A DNA stretch of 64,000 nucleotides from Cronobacter condimenti 1330 (GTDB lineage Bacteria > Pseudomonadota > Gammaproteobacteria > Enterobacterales > Enterobacteriaceae): the NCBI RefSeq assembly GCF_001277255.1, contig NZ_CP012264.1, positions 1,240,001 to 1,304,000 on the forward strand. Direction: 5' to 3'. Below, piece by piece: positions 60,454 to 64,000 of the stretch. The translations under genes were made by a program, and so were the position numbers. The notes beneath the pieces are model-generated. The model worked only from the letters and a program-made list of their open reading frames with translations. It did not search any database and had not been told where the DNA came from. The stretch's first letter is position 1; each line of letters starts with the position of its first letter.

Positions 60454-62121
60454 ATGAGTGAGGCAGAAGCCCGCCCGACTAACTTTATTCGCCAGATTAT
60501 CGATGAAGATCTGGCGTCTGGAAAACACACCACGATTTGCACCCGTTTCCCGCCGGAGCCGAACGGTTATTTGCATATCGGCCACGCGAAATCCATCTGC
60601 CTGAATTTCGGCATCGCGCAGGATTACCAGGGCCAGTGCAACCTTCGCTTTGACGATACCAACCCGGTGAAAGAAGATCTGGAATTTGTTGAGTCGATTA
60701 AAAACGACGTGCAATGGCTGGGTTTCCACTGGTCTGGCGACGTTCGCTACTCCTCTGACTATTTCGATAAGCTTTATAACTACGCCGTTGAGCTTATCAA
60801 CAAAGGTCTTGCTTACGTTGATGAACTCTCGCCAGAGCAGATCCGTGAATATCGCGGTACGCTGACGCAGCCTGGTAAAAACAGCCCGTTCCGCAATCGC
60901 AGCGTAGAAGAAAACCTGGCGCTGTTTGAGAAGATGCGTGCGGGTGGTTTTGAAGAAGGCAAAGCGTGCCTGCGCGCGAAAATCGACATGGCGTCGCCAT
61001 TTATCGTGATGCGCGATCCGGTTATCTATCGCATTAAGTTTGCGGAGCATCATCAGACCGGCAACAAATGGTGCATCTATCCGATGTACGACTTCACCCA
61101 TTGCATCTCCGATGCGCTGGAAGGCATTACGCACTCACTGTGTACGCTGGAGTTCCAGGATAACCGCCGTTTGTATGACTGGGTGCTGGATAACATCACC
61201 ATCCCGGCACATCCGCGTCAGTACGAGTTCTCTCGTCTGAATCTGGAATACACCGTGATGTCCAAGCGTAAGCTGAACCTGCTGGTGACCGACAAGCATG
61301 TTGAAGGTTGGGACGATCCGCGTATGCCAACCATCTCTGGCCTGCGCCGCCGTGGTTACACTGCTGCCTCCATTCGTGAATTCTGCAAACGCATTGGCGT
61401 CACCAAGCAGGACAACACGATTGAAATGGCGTCGCTGGAATCCTGCATTCGCGAAGATCTCAACGAGAACGCACCGCGTGCGATGGCCGTTATCGATCCA
61501 GTGAAACTGGTTATCGAAAACTACCCGCAGGGCCACAGCGAAATGGTCTCAATGCCTAATCATCCAAACAAACCGGAGATGGGCACCCGCGATGTACCGT
61601 TTAGCGGCGAAATCTGGATCGATCGCGCGGACTTCCGTGAAGAGGCGAACAAGCAGTACAAACGTCTGGTGCTCGGTAAAGAAGTGCGCCTGCGTAATGC
61701 TTATGTCATCAAAGCGGAACGCGTGGAGAAAGACGACGCGGGCGAAATCACCACGATTTACTGCTCTTACGACGCCGAAACATTGAGTAAAGATCCGGCA
61801 GATGGCCGTAAGGTTAAAGGCGTGATCCATTGGGTGAGTGCAGCCCATGCGCTGTCGGTTGAGATTCGTCTCTATGATCGTCTTTTCAGCGTACCGAACC
61901 CGGGTGCGGCAGACGACTTCCTGACGACTATCAATAAAGAATCACTCGTTATTAAGCAGGGTTACGCTGAGCCTGGCCTTAAAAATGCTGAGGCGGGTAA
62001 AGCCTGGCAGTTTGAGCGTGAAGGTTATTTCTGCCTCGACAGCCGCCATGCAAACGGTGACAAACTGGTGTTCAACCGCACCGTTGGTCTGCGTGATACG
62101 TGGGCTAAAATCGGCGAGTAA
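60454..62121 (+). CDS. glnS: Glutaminyl-tRNA synthetase GlnS
   Basis: Class Ib synthetase that charges tRNA-Gln, the product of four genes at 50.5-51.1 kb. It has 555 residues: HIGH motif LHIGHAKS near 41-48, KMSKS variant VMSKRKL near 268-274, and C-terminal anticodon-binding beta barrels. ATG 60454 follows GAGGAATATGCG. Monocistronic. Confidence 0.98.
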   Translation: MSEAEARPTNFIRQIIDEDLASGKHTTICTRFPPEPNGYLHIGHAKSICLNFGIAQDYQGQCNLRFDDTNPVKEDLEFVESIKNDVQWLGFHWSGDVRYSSDYFDKLYNYAVELINKGLAYVDELSPEQIREYRGTLTQPGKNSPFRNRSVEENLALFEKMRAGGFEEGKACLRAKIDMASPFIVMRDPVIYRIKFAEHHQTGNKWCIYPMYDFTHCISDALEGITHSLCTLEFQDNRRLYDWVLDNITIPAHPRQYEFSRLNLEYTVMSKRKLNLLVTDKHVEGWDDPRMPTISGLRRRGYTAASIREFCKRIGVTKQDNTIEMASLESCIREDLNENAPRAMAVIDPVKLVIENYPQGHSEMVSMPNHPNKPEMGTRDVPFSGEIWIDRADFREEANKQYKRLVLGKEVRLRNAYVIKAERVEKDDAGEITTIYCSYDAETLSKDPADGRKVKGVIHWVSAAHALSVEIRLYDRLFSVPNPGAADDFLTTINKESLVIKQGYAEPGLKNAEAGKAWQFEREGYFCLDSRHANGDKLVFNRTVGLRDTWAKIGE

Positions 62122-62139
62122 TGCATTGCCGTTAACAAG

Positions 62140-62168
62140 ACGCCGCCATTGTGCGGCGTTTTTTTTTA
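62140..62168 (+). terminator. Intrinsic terminator of glnS
   Basis: ACGCCGC, CATTGT loop, GCGGCGT followed by nine T. Confidence 0.9.
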
Positions 62169-62572
62169 TGCTTTAAATCAACGCATTATCATCGACAAAA
62201 TATTCGCGTTGCGAATTAATGGTCTTTTCTGCGCGCCTTCTGTTTTTTCCCGCCACCTGAGCATTAGCATATTTAACTGTTTAAAATAATGAAATCGCTT
62301 TCATTATTTATTTTATGCTAATTATTTCCTTTTTTTTGGTATTAAGATCAATCCAATGAAAGCGTAACAAAATGAATATTATTTTGTGCACTGCGTCATA
62401 AAGCCACCAAGATTCAGGGTTTTTAGATTGATAATTCGCGCCGCGAAAAATAGTCTTTAGAGACGGTTTGCATGGACATATTTCATCACCGCTTTTTACT
62501 TTTTTACATTTTTTTCATTCGCCTGAGGCGTTTTGCCCTGTGCGAATTTTTTACGTCAAAGAGGAATTTCAC
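62169..62572 (+). promoter_or_regulatory. chiP upstream control region
   Basis: 404 bp, strongly A+T-rich in the centre. A NagC-like palindrome AAATAATGAAA-TCGC-TTTCATTATTT lies at 62284-62309, and more NagC-like A+T blocks follow. The 3' end carries the ChiX-complementary segment that includes the ribosome-binding site. Confidence 0.55.
62554..62571 (+). promoter_or_regulatory. ChiX small-RNA target site in the chiP leader
   Basis: CGTCAAAGAGGAATTTCA is an uninterrupted complement, from memory, to the E. coli ChiX (MicM) seed region. It covers the chiP Shine-Dalgarno (GAGG), so pairing would block translation, as established for chiP in E. coli and Salmonella. Confidence 0.75.
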
Positions 62573-63970
62573 ATGCGTTCGTTGCAATACAAACGTAGCG
62601 GCTTCGTGCTGGCTGTCGCCAGTATCACCGCGACAGGCGGCTTGTGCGCCTCGCCTGGGGCAGAGGCTGCCGGCTTTATTGATGATTCTGCGTTAACCGG
62701 CGGCATCTATTACTGGCAGCGTGAACGTGACCGTAAAGATGTCACTGAAGACCGTTATAAAACCAATCTCTCGCACTCAACCTGGAATGCGAATCTTGAT
62801 TTTCAGTCAGGGTATGCCGGCGATTTGCTTGGCCTTGATATCGCCGCGTTTACCGCTATCGAAATGGCAGAAAATGGCGACAGCGGCCACCCGAACGAAA
62901 TTGCATTTTCCTCCAGTAATAAAGCCTATGACGAAGACTGGTCCGGTGATAAGAGCGGTATCAGTCTTTATAAAGCGGCGGCGAAGCTTAAATACGGCCC
63001 GATCTGGGCGCGTGCGGGCTGGCTGCAACCGACCGGCCAGACGCTGCTGGCTCCGCACTGGAGTTTTATGCCAGGCACCTATCAGGGCGCGGAGGCTGGC
63101 GTCAATATCGACAATGGCGATGCGGGCGCGCTGAGCATGTCCTATATGTGGGCCAATGAATATAAATCGCCGTGGCATCTGGAGATGGACAAGTTCTACC
63201 AGAACGACAGAACCACACGCGTGGATTATCTGCATTCGGTCGGCGCCAAATACGCGTTTAAAAATTCGCTGGTACTGGAAGCGGCGTTTGGTCAGGCGCA
63301 AGGGTATCTCGATCAGTATTTTGCCAAAGTGAGCTACAACTTCTCACTTGCCGGGCAGCCGCTTTCCACCAGCTATCAGTTCTACGGCGCACGGGACAAA
63401 GCCAGCAACGGCAGCATCAATGATCTTTACGACGGTACAGCCTGGCTGCAGGCGCTGACGTTTTGCTATCAAGTCGGGCCGGTCGATCTCCGCCTTGAAG
63501 GCACCTGGGTTAGCGCCGGTGGTCAGCAAGGGTATTTTCTGCAGCGAATGACGCCGACCTACGCCTCCTCTAACGGGCGGCTTGATATCTGGTGGGATAA
63601 CCGCTCTGACTTCAACGCCGATGGCGAAAAAGCCGTGTTCTTCGGCGCCATGTATGACCTGAAAAACTGGGCGATGCCTGGTTTCGCGCTCGGCGCATCC
63701 TACGTCTACGCGTGGGATGCCAAACCTTCAACGCGCCCGACGACGGATGGCTACTACGACGCCAGCCGCCGTCTGAAAGAGTCTGCTTACAGCCTGGATG
63801 CGGTTTACACCCTGCAAACCGGTCGCGCCAAAGGCACGATGTTGAAGCTGCATTTTACGCAGTATGACAACCACGCCGATATTCCGAGCTACGGCGGTGG
63901 CTACGGCAACATTTTCCAGGATGAGCGCGACGTGAAATTTATTGTCACGGCGCCGTTCACGATTTTCTGA
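62573..63970 (+). CDS. chiP: Chitoporin ChiP
   Basis: Outer-membrane porin for chitin oligosaccharides (OprD/OpdA-like beta barrel, formerly YbfM). It has 465 residues from ATG 62573 with GAGG 8-11 nt upstream. Signal peptide is probably cleaved after GAEA (near 30), giving mature AGFIDDSALTGGIYYWQ. The C-terminal strand ends in TAPFTIF with terminal Phe, the outer-membrane insertion signal. The extension to 62468 is leader. chiQ is expected beyond the window edge. Confidence 0.96.
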   Translation: MRSLQYKRSGFVLAVASITATGGLCASPGAEAAGFIDDSALTGGIYYWQRERDRKDVTEDRYKTNLSHSTWNANLDFQSGYAGDLLGLDIAAFTAIEMAENGDSGHPNEIAFSSSNKAYDEDWSGDKSGISLYKAAAKLKYGPIWARAGWLQPTGQTLLAPHWSFMPGTYQGAEAGVNIDNGDAGALSMSYMWANEYKSPWHLEMDKFYQNDRTTRVDYLHSVGAKYAFKNSLVLEAAFGQAQGYLDQYFAKVSYNFSLAGQPLSTSYQFYGARDKASNGSINDLYDGTAWLQALTFCYQVGPVDLRLEGTWVSAGGQQGYFLQRMTPTYASSNGRLDIWWDNRSDFNADGEKAVFFGAMYDLKNWAMPGFALGASYVYAWDAKPSTRPTTDGYYDASRRLKESAYSLDAVYTLQTGRAKGTMLKLHFTQYDNHADIPSYGGGYGNIFQDERDVKFIVTAPFTIF

Positions 63971-64000
63971 TTTCGCAGGGGCGCCAGGCGCGCCTTTCCA

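Overview
The window is a chromosomal segment of an enterobacterium (Enterobacterales) closely related to Cronobacter. Protein after protein aligns, from memory, almost residue for residue with E. coli K-12, and the gene order follows the E. coli block from ybdO/ahpC to chiP. Two things point to Cronobacter or a near relative such as Franconibacter or Siccibacter: an alpha-glucosidase/palatinose-type cluster sits between rnk and rna, and the citrate-lyase and hscC/rihA blocks found in E. coli are missing. The species call is an inference; no database search was possible. I see no insertion sequence, prophage, CRISPR array or replication origin.

Layout. 1-5.9 kb: a LysR regulator cut by the window edge, the peroxide-defence pair ahpC-ahpF (with an ERIC repeat and an internal terminator between them), uspG, the zinc dehydrogenase ybdR, and rnk. 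6.0-15.9 kb: the accessory part. It holds a gluconate-type permease with tandem GntR-like operators, a six-gene operon (solute-binding protein, two permeases, ATPase, two GH13 alpha-glucosidases) and a small exported cysteine-containing protein. 15.9-25 kb: rna, dcuC, pagP, cspE, an overlooked 28-residue membrane-protein ORF, crcB, ybeM, tatE, lipA, ybeF, lipB and ybeD. 25-37.3 kb: the cell-envelope and housekeeping series dacA, rlpA, mrdB, mrdA, rlmH, rsfS, cobC, nadD, holA, lptE and leuS, all on the minus strand. 37.4-43 kb: ybeL, an unrecognised 494-residue lipoprotein gene, and the glutamate/aspartate transporter gltIJKL with an SroC-type RNA between gltI and gltJ. 43-50 kb: lnt, corC, ybeY, ybeZ and miaB, then ubiF. 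50.5-51.3 kb: seven tRNA genes in the E. coli metT-leuW-glnU-glnW-metU-glnV-glnX order, with a strong promoter. 51.5-64 kb: asnB, the divergent nag regulon (nagBACD / nagE), a small lipoprotein gene, glnS, and the chitoporin chiP with a ChiX-complementary leader.

How the genes work together. AhpC and AhpF are one peroxidase system. LipB and LipA make the lipoyl cofactor in two steps. PBP2 and RodA (mrdA/mrdB) form the elongasome glycan synthase, with DacA and RlpA as cell-wall trimming and septal partners. YbeZ, YbeY and RsfS act on ribosomes and rRNA. NagE imports and phosphorylates GlcNAc, NagA and NagB convert it to fructose-6-phosphate, NagC represses, and ChiP feeds chitin oligosaccharides to the same pathway. 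The 7.8-15.5 kb operon would import an alpha-linked disaccharide or oligosaccharide and hydrolyse it in the cytoplasm.

Points most worth a second look are the 28-residue membrane ORF between cspE and crcB, the unrecognised lipoprotein at 38.15 kb, the small four-cysteine exported protein beside RNase I, a possible sRNA upstream of ahpC, and the palindromic repeat inside the sugar-uptake operon. None of these on its own amounts to a demonstrated new system.
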